A stretch of DNA of 64,000 bases from Streptomyces sp. NBC_01235 (lineage in GTDB: Bacteria; Actinomycetota; Actinomycetes; Streptomycetales; Streptomycetaceae), in the NCBI RefSeq assembly GCF_035989285.1, contig NZ_CP108513.1:9300001-9364000 (forward strand), read 5' to 3'. The notes under the pieces are model-generated. The model did no database searches and was not told the origin of the DNA. It saw nothing but the letters and a program-made list of their open reading frames with translations. Position 1 is the stretch's first letter. Every line of letters begins with the position of its first letter. Of the stretch, positions 25,560 through 33,288 are shown in pieces. Position numbers and translations under genes: made by a program.

Positions 25560-26536
25560 GACAGCGCCTGCTTTCGCTGGACTCGGAGGTAGACCAGGCC
25601 GAAGACCAGGGCGGCGACGACGAGCAGGTTCCCGACGGCCGCGCCGGGGCCGAAGGCGGGCAGCAGGTTGCCGAAGCCGAGCTGGTAGGACCAGGTGGCG
25701 AAGGTGGTGGACGAGTCCGCCGGGCCGCCCTTGGTCATGATCCAGATGATGTCGAAGACCTTGAGCGTGTAGACGAGGCCCAGCAGCAGGGTGATGGCGG
25801 ACACCGGGCGCAGCAGCGGGAAGGTGATGCGCCAGAAGCGCTGCCAGGCGTTCGCCCCGTCGAGGGCCGCCGCCTCGTACAGGCTCGTGGGGATGGACTG
25901 CAGGCCGCTGTAGAGCACGACCAGGTTGAAGGGGACGCCGATCCAGATGTTGGCGACGATCACCGAGGTCAGGGACCAGGACGGCGAGGTCAGCCAGTTC
26001 AACGGGTCGATGCCGAGTGCGTGCAGGGTGGCGTTGACGATGCCGGAGTCGCTGTTGAGCATCCACGACCAGGTGGAGGCCGACACGATGAGCGGCAGCA
26101 ACCACGGCACCAGGAACAGGGCCCGCAGAGTGGCCGACAGCCGGAAGTGCTGGTTGAAGAAGACCGCGAGGGCCAGGCCGATGGCGTACTGGAAGACCAG
26201 GCAGACGGCGGTGAACACCACGGTGTGGAGCAGGGCCGGGGCGAACGTCGGGTCGTCGAAGACGGTCCGGTAGTTCTCCAGACCCGTGAACGGCGCGTCG
26301 CCCCGGACGAAGGAGCGGACGGTGTAGTCGCGCAGGCTCAGGTCGAGGTTGCGGTAGAGGGGATAGGCGTAGAACAGGCCGAGGTAGAGGGTGACCGGGG
26401 CGAGGAACGCCCAGGCGGCCCACTGCTGGGAGGCGGGACGGCGCCGGGCCGTGGTGCGGTCCGGGGACGGGGCGGCGGTCGCCGCCCCGTCCCGGTCGAG
26501 CACCGGCCGGCGGTCCGGCAACTGGATCTGCTTCAT
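25556..26536 (-). CDS. sugar ABC importer permease, MalF type
   Basis: This 326-residue membrane protein begins with a 40-residue basic cytoplasmic tail, then FLAPVTLYLGLFYAYPLY. The coupling motif is SLYEAAALDGANAWQRFWRI near residue 225, and the last helices include LKVFDIIWIMTKGGPADSST, all typical of the MalF/UgpA side. The ATG at 26536 is 19 bases after the binding-protein stop. It forms a heterodimer with the downstream permease. Confidence 0.9.
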   Translation of the reverse strand: MKQIQLPDRRPVLDRDGAATAAPSPDRTTARRRPASQQWAAWAFLAPVTLYLGLFYAYPLYRNLDLSLRDYTVRSFVRGDAPFTGLENYRTVFDDPTFAPALLHTVVFTAVCLVFQYAIGLALAVFFNQHFRLSATLRALFLVPWLLPLIVSASTWSWMLNSDSGIVNATLHALGIDPLNWLTSPSWSLTSVIVANIWIGVPFNLVVLYSGLQSIPTSLYEAAALDGANAWQRFWRITFPLLRPVSAITLLLGLVYTLKVFDIIWIMTKGGPADSSTTFATWSYQLGFGNLLPAFGPGAAVGNLLVVAALVFGLVYLRVQRKQALS

Positions 26537-26555
26537 CGTCTGGTCGGAGTCCTGG

Positions 26556-27800
26556 TTACTTGACGGCGGACTGTGCGGAGCCGAGCGCGTCCTTCGGCGA
26601 CGCCGATCCGCTGAGCGCGGACTGGACCGCCTTCCACAACTGCTCCGAGATCTTGGGGTACTTGGTGCCCAGGTCGTCACTGGTGCGTCCCTTGGCCGCC
26701 TTCACCGCCGCGACCCACGGCTTGAGCTTGGCGTTCGCCGCGACCTGCTTGTCCTGGACCTCGGCGGTGGGCGCCACGTAGGACAGCGTCGTGTCGGTGT
26801 CGAGCAGGTTCTGGCTGTTGCTCAGGCAGGACACGAGCTTTTGCGAGGTGGCGTAGCGGCCGGTGTCGTCCTGCACCGGGAGGGTGACGAACTCACCGCC
26901 GGTCGGGGCCGCGGCGTCGCCTCCCGTGGCGGCGGGGACGGGGATGACTCCATAGTCGAAGCCGGCCTTCTCGGCATTGGCCAGCTGCCAGGTGCCGTTC
27001 TCGGCGAACGCGTAGTCGCCGCTCGCGAACTCCTGCCAACTGGTGGTCTGCGTGTTGTTGATCACCGAGTTGGGGGCGTAGCCCTTGTCCAGCCAGTTCT
27101 TCCACAGCGACAGCGCGGAGACGGCCTGGTCGGAGTCGAGTGCGGTCAGTTCGGCTCCGGAGCCCCAGTACCAGGGCAGGAACTGGAAGCTGCCCTCCTC
27201 CGTGCCGATCGCGGAGAACGTGATGCCCTTCTTGCCCGCCTCCTTGACCTTCGCCAGCGCCGCGGTCAGCGACGGCCAGTCCTTGACCGAGGAGATGTCC
27301 ACGCCGGCCTTCTTCAGCACCGCCTTGTTGTAGTACAGGGCGAGGGTGTTCGCGCCGATGGGCGTGCCGTACGTCTTCCCGCCCGACTGGCCGGCCGCGA
27401 GGAGGTTGGGGATGACCTTCGAGACGTCCAGTTTGTTGTCGTCGGTCGAGGTCAGCACGCCCGCCTCCGCCAGCGTCGACACCACCGGGTTGTCGACGAT
27501 GAGGACGTCCGCGGAGTTGCCCTGCTGTGCCGCCAGCAGCGCCTTGTTCGTCAGGTCACTGGTGTCGAACGCGGTCCGCTTGATCTTCACCCCGGCCTCG
27601 GTGCCACAGCCGTCCAGCAGCTTCGCCCACGCCGAGCTCTTGTCGAACTGCGGGTAGGGGTCCCAGATCGTGTACGTACCGCCGTCCGCGGCCTTCGAGG
27701 AGGTACCGCCCGTGCCGGAGGAGCACGCGGTGGCGCCGGCGGTGACGGCGACGACGGTCAGGACTGCGGCGGTGATACGCCGTCTGGCAGATCGGTTCAT
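26556..27800 (-). CDS. sugar-binding lipoprotein of the ABC importer
   Basis: This 414-residue lipoprotein has a signal ending VTAGATAC with the lipidated Cys near residue 26 and a Gly/Ser linker. The extracellular solute-binding family 1 fold follows: YTIWDPYPQFDKSSAW, NSADVLIVDNPVVSTL, YGTPIGANTLALYYNKAVL. The ATG at 27800 is used. It heads the five-gene unit of binding protein, two permeases and two glycosidases. The upstream 200 bases carry direct and heptamer repeats. The sugar is not readable from sequence. Confidence 0.9.
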   Translation of the reverse strand: MNRSARRRITAAVLTVVAVTAGATACSSGTGGTSSKAADGGTYTIWDPYPQFDKSSAWAKLLDGCGTEAGVKIKRTAFDTSDLTNKALLAAQQGNSADVLIVDNPVVSTLAEAGVLTSTDDNKLDVSKVIPNLLAAGQSGGKTYGTPIGANTLALYYNKAVLKKAGVDISSVKDWPSLTAALAKVKEAGKKGITFSAIGTEEGSFQFLPWYWGSGAELTALDSDQAVSALSLWKNWLDKGYAPNSVINNTQTTSWQEFASGDYAFAENGTWQLANAEKAGFDYGVIPVPAATGGDAAAPTGGEFVTLPVQDDTGRYATSQKLVSCLSNSQNLLDTDTTLSYVAPTAEVQDKQVAANAKLKPWVAAVKAAKGRTSDDLGTKYPKISEQLWKAVQSALSGSASPKDALGSAQSAVK

Positions 27801-27821
27801 GGCGTGTTCCTCATGGTTCTT

Positions 27822-27863
27822 GGCACAGGTGTGCCCTGGGATCGGCACAGGTGTGCCCTGGGA
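27822..27863. repeat. tandem 22-bp repeat containing a palindrome, upstream of the binding-protein gene
   Basis: GGCACAGGTGTGCCCTGGGA occurs at 27822-27841 and again at 27844-27863. Each copy contains GGCACA-GG-TGTGCC, an inverted repeat. The repeats sit 22 bases before the start codon on the minus strand, so they lie in the leader or over the promoter. They could be operators, or hairpins that shape translation. Confidence 0.75.
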
Positions 27864-27922
27864 GGGGTGATTGGGGGCTGCTGGGCTCGCCGAACCGGGC
27901 GATGAGTTGCCCGGTCGGCCGG

Positions 27923-27976
27923 TGCGGGGTGCGGGGTGCGGGGTGCGGGGTGCGGGGTGCGGGGTGCGGGGTGCGG
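27923..27976. repeat. heptamer tandem repeat (TGCGGGG)7
   Basis: Seven perfect copies of TGCGGGG run from 27923 to 27971, with a broken eighth ending at 27976. The array lies between the lacI stop and the binding-protein start. A seven-base unit is not a multiple of three, so the array would not be tolerated in coding sequence. It is prone to slippage and to G-rich secondary structure. Confidence 0.9.
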
Positions 27977-28006
27977 AGGGTGAAGGGGAGAGCTGCGGGG
28001 TGACGC

Positions 28007-29062
28007 TCAGGGGTGTGTCGAAGCGCCGACGTCGGCAGCGGGGCCGGCGGGCGTGCTGCCGACGGGTGCGGTGCTGGCCCGCAGCGAGATCGGCGGGGCG
28101 AGGAGGTGGTGCCGGGCCGGTGTGTCGGGGTGGTCGAGCCGCTCGACGAGCAGGTCGACGGCGAGGCGGCCCATCTGCTCCGCGGGCACGTCCGCCGCGG
28201 TGAGCTGCGGGGTCACCGTCTCCGCCCACCTGCTGGCCACGACCCCGGTGACGGAGAAGTCACGTGGCACCTGGCGGCCGGCCTGGGCCAGCCCTCGGTA
28301 GAGGCCGCCGAGCGCGGCTTCGTTCAAGGTGACCAGGGCCGTGGCGGCGGGGTCGTCGTGCAGGATCCGCTCCAGACAGGCCAGGCCCGAGGCGGCGTCG
28401 TCCCCGCAGCAGTACGTCCGGACGGTCAGCCCGCGTTCCGCCGCGGCCTTGGTGAACCCGTCGAGACCCCGGTGGGCGGACTCGTACCCGGCCCGCAGGA
28501 GCTGCTCGGGCCGGTTGACGAAGGCGATCCTGCGGTGGCCCAGGTCCGCGAGGTGGTGCACACAGGCCGCCGCCAGCGCCGTATGGTCCAGGCCCACCCA
28601 CCAGCCGCCCTCCGGGTGGGCGGTGCGGCCGATGGCGACGGAGGGGAAGTCCACCGCGGTGAGGTGGTCGAGCCGGTCGTCCTGCAGCCGGATCTCCATC
28701 AGGATCGCGCCGTCGACCCGGCGCTCGCCCAGCAGCCGCTGGAACGAGCGGTCGCTGTCCGCACCGCTCGGAGAGAGCAGCACGTCGTAGTCGTACGCCG
28801 CGGCGGCCTCGGTGACGCTGCCGATGAAGTCCAGCTGCATGCCGGTGTAGTGGTTCCCGGCCGGCGGGAAGACCAGACCGATGGTGTTGGTCCGGCCGTT
28901 GGCCAGGGCCCGCGCACTCGCGTTGGGCTGGTAGCCCAGCTCGTCGATGACCCGCTGGATCTTCTGACGGGTGTCCTCGGACACGGGACGCTTCCCGCTC
29001 AGGGCATAGGACACGGTGCTCCGCGAGACACCGGCCCGCTTGGCAATCTCACCGATGTTCAC
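28007..29062 (-). CDS. LacI-family repressor of the sugar locus
   Basis: This 351-residue regulator opens with the LacI helix-turn-helix and hinge: IGEIAKRAGVSRSTVSYALS then LGYQPNASARALANGRT, where the hinge helix inserts into the operator. The periplasmic-binding-like domain follows (TIGLVFPPAGNHYTG, RVDGAILMEIRL, DLGHRRIAFVNRPEQL). The GTG at 29062 follows AGGAG. It lies directly upstream of the ABC/glycosidase unit in the same direction and has two exact operators in its own promoter, so it is autoregulated. It probably senses the imported sugar or a derivative. Confidence 0.92.
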   Translation of the reverse strand: MNIGEIAKRAGVSRSTVSYALSGKRPVSEDTRQKIQRVIDELGYQPNASARALANGRTNTIGLVFPPAGNHYTGMQLDFIGSVTEAAAAYDYDVLLSPSGADSDRSFQRLLGERRVDGAILMEIRLQDDRLDHLTAVDFPSVAIGRTAHPEGGWWVGLDHTALAAACVHHLADLGHRRIAFVNRPEQLLRAGYESAHRGLDGFTKAAAERGLTVRTYCCGDDAASGLACLERILHDDPAATALVTLNEAALGGLYRGLAQAGRQVPRDFSVTGVVASRWAETVTPQLTAADVPAEQMGRLAVDLLVERLDHPDTPARHHLLAPPISLRASTAPVGSTPAGPAADVGASTHP

Positions 29063-29083
29063 GGGACTCCTTGCCGAGGTGGG

Positions 29084-29097
29084 TCGAACCGGTTCGA
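29084..29097. promoter_or_regulatory. LacI-type operator 1
   Basis: TCGAACCGGTTCGA is a perfect 14-bp palindrome with the central CG favoured by LacI-family proteins. It lies 22 bases upstream of the lacI start. Confidence 0.85.
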
Positions 29098-29134
29098 TGA
29101 TTCCAGGGGGCGAAATCGGCCAGTTGCCGATCGT

Positions 29135-29146
29135 CGAACCGGTTCG
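29135..29146. promoter_or_regulatory. LacI-type operator 2
   Basis: CGAACCGGTTCG repeats the 12-bp core of operator 1, centred 50 bases further upstream of the lacI start. That distance is close to five helical turns, so both dimers would sit on the same face. Confidence 0.85.
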
Positions 29147-29394
29147 CGTGAAGTGAAGGTAGGAGTAACCCGAACGAGTGTCAACGCCTCGCGCCGAATT
29201 TCTCGTAACGGCCCGGAAACGTCAGCGTGCGGAGGTGTAATGCCTGGCGTGTCCGGGTGTGCACCCGGTCGCCAGCAGGTCAGGTGTCGGATTCGGCGGA
29301 TGGGAACACCCTGAACCCGTCAGGAGGGCCGCCCGTGCGCGGCCGAAGGAATCCGTGTCGCGGGGCATTGCTGGCCGGTTTCTTCGATGCTAGC
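29147..29394. other. intergenic region without a supported gene
   Basis: I see nothing coding in these roughly 250 bases upstream of lacI. Frames are short and lack ribosome-binding sites. The lacI promoter presumably overlaps operators 1 and 2. Confidence 0.5.
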
Positions 29395-29416
29395 TTCATC
29401 GAACCGGTTCGACGAA
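29395..29416. promoter_or_regulatory. LacI-type operator 3, without an intact target gene
   Basis: The same TCGAACCGGTTCGA core at 29399-29412 is extended by matching flanks into a nearly perfect 22-bp palindrome (one mismatched pair). Only gene remnants lie on either side, so its original target appears to be lost. Confidence 0.8.
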
Positions 29417-29424
29417 GTGTCGCG

Positions 29425-29580
29425 GGTCCTGACCGCTGTGACGCTCGGCGTGCCGTGGAACTCGTACGACCCCAGGGAGACCCAGGTGTTCTTGCCGCCG
29501 GTGTCCTGGGAGATCGTCTTGTCCACGACAGTGCCGTCGGGCGGGACCCGCGCCGGTGCCTCGCCCTGCGTCGAGACGGT
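29425..29580 (-). pseudogene. fragment of a golvesin-like C-terminal domain
   Basis: Read on the minus strand this stretch gives GTVVDKTISQDTGGKNTWVS then LGSYEFHGTPSVTAV. That resembles the VDQ(x)n-GGxWVSLGxYxF pattern of golvesin/xanthan-lyase-type domains that end many secreted Streptomyces enzymes. There is no start signal, no catalytic part, and the frame degenerates after TAV into operator 3. It is a remnant of a larger gene. Confidence 0.5.
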
Positions 29581-30139
29581 CAGTAGTGAATGGGACCGGG
29601 GACTCCTCCACCGACCGCGACGGCGTCGCCGCAGGCGGCGATGGAGCGCGGCGACGCGAGAAAGGTGACGACGTCGGCGACCTCGGCCGCCGTGATGAGG
29701 CGTCGCAGAGACGTCCCGGCCGCGAGCCTCGACCGTGCCCCGGACTCGCTGATGCTCTGGGCGGCCGCGACCCCCGCGATCAGCTGCGGGGTCTTTTCCA
29801 TGACGGTCAGCCCGGGGACACGACCGTCACGTTGATGCCGTGGGGCCCGAGTTCGCCGGCGAGGTTCTTCGTCATCGCCGCCACCGCGACATTGCGGACG
29901 GATCCGAAGGTGTCTGCGGTCCGGCGGGCGGTGAGTCCGCTGATGTCGATGATCCGCCCCCACCCCTGTGCCGTCATGTGGGGCACGACGGCGCGGGCGA
30001 AGCGCAGGTAGCCGAGCACCTTGGTCTCGATCTCCCTGCGCAGGTCGTCGTCGACGAGGTCCGTCACCGAGCGGGCCGAGGCCTCTTGGGTCGGTGAGGC
30101 GGGGGCGTTGACCAGGATCGGCCAGGGGGCGCTGACCAT
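29580..30139 (-). pseudogene. short-chain dehydrogenase, 5'-truncated and frameshifted
   Basis: The first frame gives PWPILVNAPASPTQ, GYLRFARAVVPHM, GWGRIIDISGLTARRTAD, NVAVAAMTKNLAGELGPHG and INVTVVSPG, then hits TGA at 29807-29809. The next frame continues at once with LTVMEKTPQLIAGVAAAQ and AAEVADVVTFLASPRS to a stop at 29580. Restoring one base at the PG/LT junction rejoins them. The N-terminal half of the Rossmann domain with TGxxxGxG is missing, so the gene is dead at both ends. A sequencing error could explain the frameshift but not the truncation. Confidence 0.75.
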
Positions 30140-30171
30140 GTGCGCGTCAGTCGTCCTGTCTCTCTTCTGTG

Positions 30172-30207
30172 GCACGCCGGGGCGTTTGGTCGCACGCCCC
30201 GGCGTGC
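30172..30207 (-). terminator. hairpin terminator after the EEP hydrolase gene
   Basis: GCACGCCGGGGCG (30172-30184) pairs perfectly with 30195-30207 around a ten-base loop. It begins six bases past the stop of the leftward gene at 30213. Confidence 0.8.
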
Positions 30208-30212
30208 ACAGG

Positions 30213-31553
30213 TCAGCGCTGGGTGTAGATGAAGCCGATCTTGTCGACCTCGTCGCCGGAGCGGCCGTGGAAGCCGGCGAGTTGGCGGCCGGAGGGGGCG
30301 GTGCGGGTGACGCAGTCGGAGGTGGTGGTGCCGCCGGCCAGGGTGCGGCCGAGGTTGGTCGTGAACTTGGCGTAGAAGATCCGCGTGTGGTCGTTGTACG
30401 TCCCCTGGCAGAGCTGAGCGGTCGTCACGTACTCGCCGCTGCCGAGGGTGAGGGAGGAGGCGGTGCCGCCGGTGCCGCCGTGGGCGAGCGTGGTGCCGTT
30501 GGCCAGGGTGAGGCTCATCTGGTCGACGCGGGAGCCGGAGCGCAGGGCGACGGTCGTGGCGCGGGCGCCGGCCGGGACGCTGTCGATGTCGTTGTAGTAG
30601 TCGCCGTGCGGTCCGCCGAACTGGTCGCTGAGCTGGAAGGCGGCGTTGCGCGACCAGGAGAAGCCGACCGTGATCGGGTCGTGGTCGGAGAGCATGAGCC
30701 CGTCGTCGGTGAGGAACTTGGCGTGCTCGTTGTTGTACGACGTGGCGTTCAGGGAGACGAGTTTGCTGCTGCGGTAGAGGACCTTGTCGACGACCTCGCA
30801 GGTGTTGGGCACGGTCGCCCCGGACTGGTCGCAGACCAGCGCGTCGCTGCCCTTGGCCGGCGGGGTGCCGCCGCGGATCAGCTGGACCCAGGCGTCGGTG
30901 AGGCCGTTGGCCGCGCCGAACTCGGCGATGGTGTCGGCGCTGCGGGTGTAGCGGGTGTTGGTGTCGCCCATCACCACGACGGCGTTGCCGGCGGAGTGGG
31001 TCTTGATGAAGGCGGTGAGCTGGTTGAGGTTGTCGGCGCGGGAGGCCTCGTCGCCGTCGTTGGTGCCGGCGTTGGTGTGCAGGTTGTAGAAGTCGACGTA
31101 GACGCCCTCGGCGAGGCGCTCGCGCATGAAGGTGAAGCCCTTGGGAGTCAGGCAGTCGCCCGAGTCGACCTGGCAGGAGTTCCAGTGGACGCGCTCGAAG
31201 TCGTCGGTGTCGTAGGGGATTTTGGACAGGGTGTTGAGCCCGCTGCCGATGCCGGCGCCGCCACTGGTGGGGGTGCGGTAGGCGTGGGCCGTGTCGGCCG
31301 CGTAGAGGTAGGAGTGGTAGTTGAAGTCCTCCTCGACGTGGACGATGTCGTACGGCGCGATGCGCTGGCCGATCGCCGTGGTGCTGGTGTCGCGCGGTGT
31401 CGAGGCGCTGGAGAGGATCTCGGGCAGGCCGGCCACGTTGTAGCTGAGGACGCTGAGGGTGCCCGAGTCCGCGGCCGCGGCGGAGGGGGCGGCCGCGGTG
31501 AGCCCGCCTAGGGTGGCGGCGGCCGCCGCGAGGCAGGCGAGAAGTCTGCGCAT
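30213..31553 (-). CDS. secreted EEP-family hydrolase with jacalin-like lectin domain
   Basis: This 446-residue secreted protein has a 28-residue signal peptide (PSAAAADS). The endonuclease/exonuclease/phosphatase fold follows: LSVLSYNVAGLPE near residue 34, IVHVEEDFNYH near 70, VYVDFYNLHTNAG near 153, VVVMGDTNTRY near 193 and MLSDHDPITVGF near 295. These supply the Asn, Glu, Asp and His active-site residues. The last 140 residues resemble a jacalin-type lectin: FGGPHGDYYND, VDQMSLTLANGTTLAHGGTG. The ATG at 31553 follows AGGAGG. Phospholipase or sphingomyelinase-like and nuclease activities are both possible. Confidence 0.8.
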   Translation of the reverse strand: MRRLLACLAAAAATLGGLTAAAPSAAAADSGTLSVLSYNVAGLPEILSSASTPRDTSTTAIGQRIAPYDIVHVEEDFNYHSYLYAADTAHAYRTPTSGGAGIGSGLNTLSKIPYDTDDFERVHWNSCQVDSGDCLTPKGFTFMRERLAEGVYVDFYNLHTNAGTNDGDEASRADNLNQLTAFIKTHSAGNAVVVMGDTNTRYTRSADTIAEFGAANGLTDAWVQLIRGGTPPAKGSDALVCDQSGATVPNTCEVVDKVLYRSSKLVSLNATSYNNEHAKFLTDDGLMLSDHDPITVGFSWSRNAAFQLSDQFGGPHGDYYNDIDSVPAGARATTVALRSGSRVDQMSLTLANGTTLAHGGTGGTASSLTLGSGEYVTTAQLCQGTYNDHTRIFYAKFTTNLGRTLAGGTTTSDCVTRTAPSGRQLAGFHGRSGDEVDKIGFIYTQR

Positions 31554-32052
31554 GAGGGTGTGCCTCCTGGGGGGAAAGCGGTTGTTGCGAGAACATGGCA
31601 GAAGTTACCGCCGGTTACCCCGGACTTGTCGAGGGTTTGGGCGTGCTTTCAAAGGAATCGCCTGCCATACATGGGCGGTTCGGGACCTCGCCATTGAGCA
31701 TTCATGGCAGCTGTGCGGCTACGTGCGGGAAGTGGGGGCACGCTCCGTTTCCGCAGCCTCAAGCGCCCATCGGGGCGGACCGGCAGCAGGGCTGTCGCAT
31801 GGTGCCGTTCGTCGTCCTCGCCGCCCGACTGGGCGGCGAGGACGGAGAGGTGAATCGCCTGAAGGCTAAATGAAGAGTGCTTGAAAGCTTCAGTTGCCGG
31901 CTGCTACGGCGGCCTTCGACGTCATTTCTCCGAGGGCCGACTTCTTCTTGCGGCCGACTTCCTCTTGCGGTCGACTTCATTCAATGGCGCGGCGGCCAAC
32001 TGAACCTGCCTGGCGGCTTTGTGGCGGGCCGTCAGGCATGTCCGAACCGAAC
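31554..32052. other. intergenic region without a supported gene
   Basis: About 500 bases upstream of the EEP hydrolase. GC content dips relative to the neighbours and frames on both strands are short or degenerate. Apart from the EEP promoter and the 17-bp repeats near 31936, I can support nothing here. Confidence 0.5.
31936..31979. repeat. 17-bp tandem repeat, about 2.6 copies
   Basis: GCCGACTTCTTCTTGCG (31936-31952) is followed by GCCGACTTCCTCTTGCG (31953-31969), one base different, and then by GTCGACTTCA. The array is in a non-coding stretch. Confidence 0.7.
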
Positions 32053-32345
32053 TCAGGGGTTCGGATACGCGGCGCGCACCCGCGCAAGTTCCTCGGCGGT
32101 GACGGGCAACACCGTTCCCTGTCGAGGCCGTGAGGGGCTGGTAGTCGCTCGGCAGCGACCAGTCGGGTGCGGTGAGGCTGTCGGTGTGGAAGGGGAGGCA
32201 GCCACGTCCGGCGGCCTCGTCCATGAACACCCACCAGACGTGCCCGCCGTTGTCCGTGAAGACGGTGGGGCCCTCGACCCGGTTGGTGCCGACGCCAGTG
32301 CGGACGCAGTCGTCGACCAGTTGCGCGCCGCGTTTCTGAGCAGGC
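32053..32345 (-). pseudogene. C-terminal fragment of a GH43-like glycosidase, frameshifted
   Basis: One minus-strand frame reads VGTNRVEGPTVFTDNGGHVW, WVFMDEAAGRGCLPF and LTAPDWSLPSDYQ. A second frame continues with GTVLPVTAEELARVRAAYPN and stops at 32053. Together they match the end of GH43-type arabinosidase/xylosidase proteins, where a GHGTVLPVT(x)3L tail is common. No start or catalytic part remains, and a frameshift lies near 32130. Confidence 0.6.
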
Positions 32346-32474
32346 TCTGATCCGGTTGTGATGCCACTCTGAACCACGCTCTGTTCCCTGGTGCACAGCG
32401 GTGGGGTCCGACTCGCGCTCCCGTTCGTCGGGACCCACCGTCCATGACCCCAAGGGCACAGAAGCGAGAGACGA

Positions 32475-32832
32475 GTGACCAACACAGTCAAGCGCTACGC
32501 GACGGCCTGCGCGGCCGTCGTCACCGCGATCGCCGGCCTGGTCGCCACCGCCTCCCGCGGCCGACGCCAACCCGTCGACCGATGTCAACATCCGCGGCAA
32601 GGAGCCCTTCAACACCGACACCCTCATGTCCAAGCTGTGCGGCGACATGAGCGGCGCCGACGAGTCCTTCCTCTTCAACATCCGCACCGGTCAGCTCGTG
32701 GACAGCGACAAGGCGGCCGGGAAGGCGCCCCACTACCGTCTCGCCGCCGGCGCGTCCCGCAGTGTGCACGCGACCGCCGAGGGCCTGAACGTCGAGCGCG
32801 CACTGACCGCCCGTGGCTGGCGCACAGTGCGG
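32475..32832 (+). pseudogene. secreted protein remnant, frameshifted after its signal peptide
   Basis: A GTG at 32475 begins a clear signal peptide (TNTVKRYATACAAVVTAIAG). After LVATAS one extra C near 32558 shifts the frame. In the next frame ADANPSTDVNIRGKEPFNTD, LMSKLCGDMSGADESFLFN and APHYRLAAGASRSVHATAEG follow as plausible coding sequence. The homology breaks at about 32830, where an inverted peptidase fragment begins. I do not recognise the family. Confidence 0.55.
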
Positions 32833-32835
32833 TAC

Positions 32836-33030
32836 GCCGTGTGGATGTTCTCCGTGGCGGTGTTGCCGTCGGTGTCGGTCAGGGATGCCCGGAAGGAGAC
32901 GGTGCCGGGCCGCTTCGGGTGGGTGAGGGTGAGATACCGCTTGCCGGCGTGGTCCGTGTGGACGGTGACCGGCTTCCAGGGCCGGTCCACCACCTGGATG
33001 CTCCGGGCCCTGAAGGACACGGCACGGGCC
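32836..33030 (-). pseudogene. C-terminal fragment of an S8 (subtilisin-like) peptidase, inverted
   Basis: The minus strand reads VVDRPWKPVTVHTDHAGKRY, LTLTHPKRPGTVSFRASLTD and TDGNTATENIHTAYRTV. That is the usual end of large Streptomyces subtilases, where TDxxGNTxxxTIxxAYRL is common. It lies inside and antiparallel to the remnants at 32475-32832 and 33030-33230, so it was probably inserted or rearranged there. Confidence 0.6.
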
Positions 33031-33230
33031 ACCTGTGCTCGTACGACGTCGTGGACCACGTCGTGCGGAACGTCCGCGAGCAACTGTCCACCGGGAAAGG
33101 GGCGTTCACGCAGGGAGACGCCGGGGAGAACCTGGAGAAGATCCCGGACACCGCGGGCTTCCTCTTCATCGACGCGGCGCACCTCGCGAGCTTCGCCCGC
33201 TGGTTCGTCCGTGAGCTGTTCCCGCGCAGG
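33030..33230 (+). pseudogene. fragment of an unidentified protein
   Basis: In the phase of the GTG at 32475 this stretch reads VVDHVVRNVREQLSTGKGAF, GENLEKIPDTAGFLFIDAAH and LASFARWFVRELFP, with good codon bias. It may be the far side of the same gene as 32475-32832, split by the inverted peptidase fragment. I do not recognise the domain, and no start codon belongs to it. Confidence 0.4.
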
Positions 33231-33288
33231 CGGCCGGGTAGGACGGAACCGGCCGCCTGCGAGGAGACGGCCGGCTTCCCGATCCGCC

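Noticed and set aside
27891..27902. CGAACCGGGCGA as a fourth LacI operator before the ABC operon
   Set aside because: Only the left half matches CGAACCGGTTCG; the right half is unrelated, so it is too weak to call.
27923..27976. Repeat array considered as a CRISPR
   Set aside because: The unit is seven bases with no spacers, and no cas genes are present.
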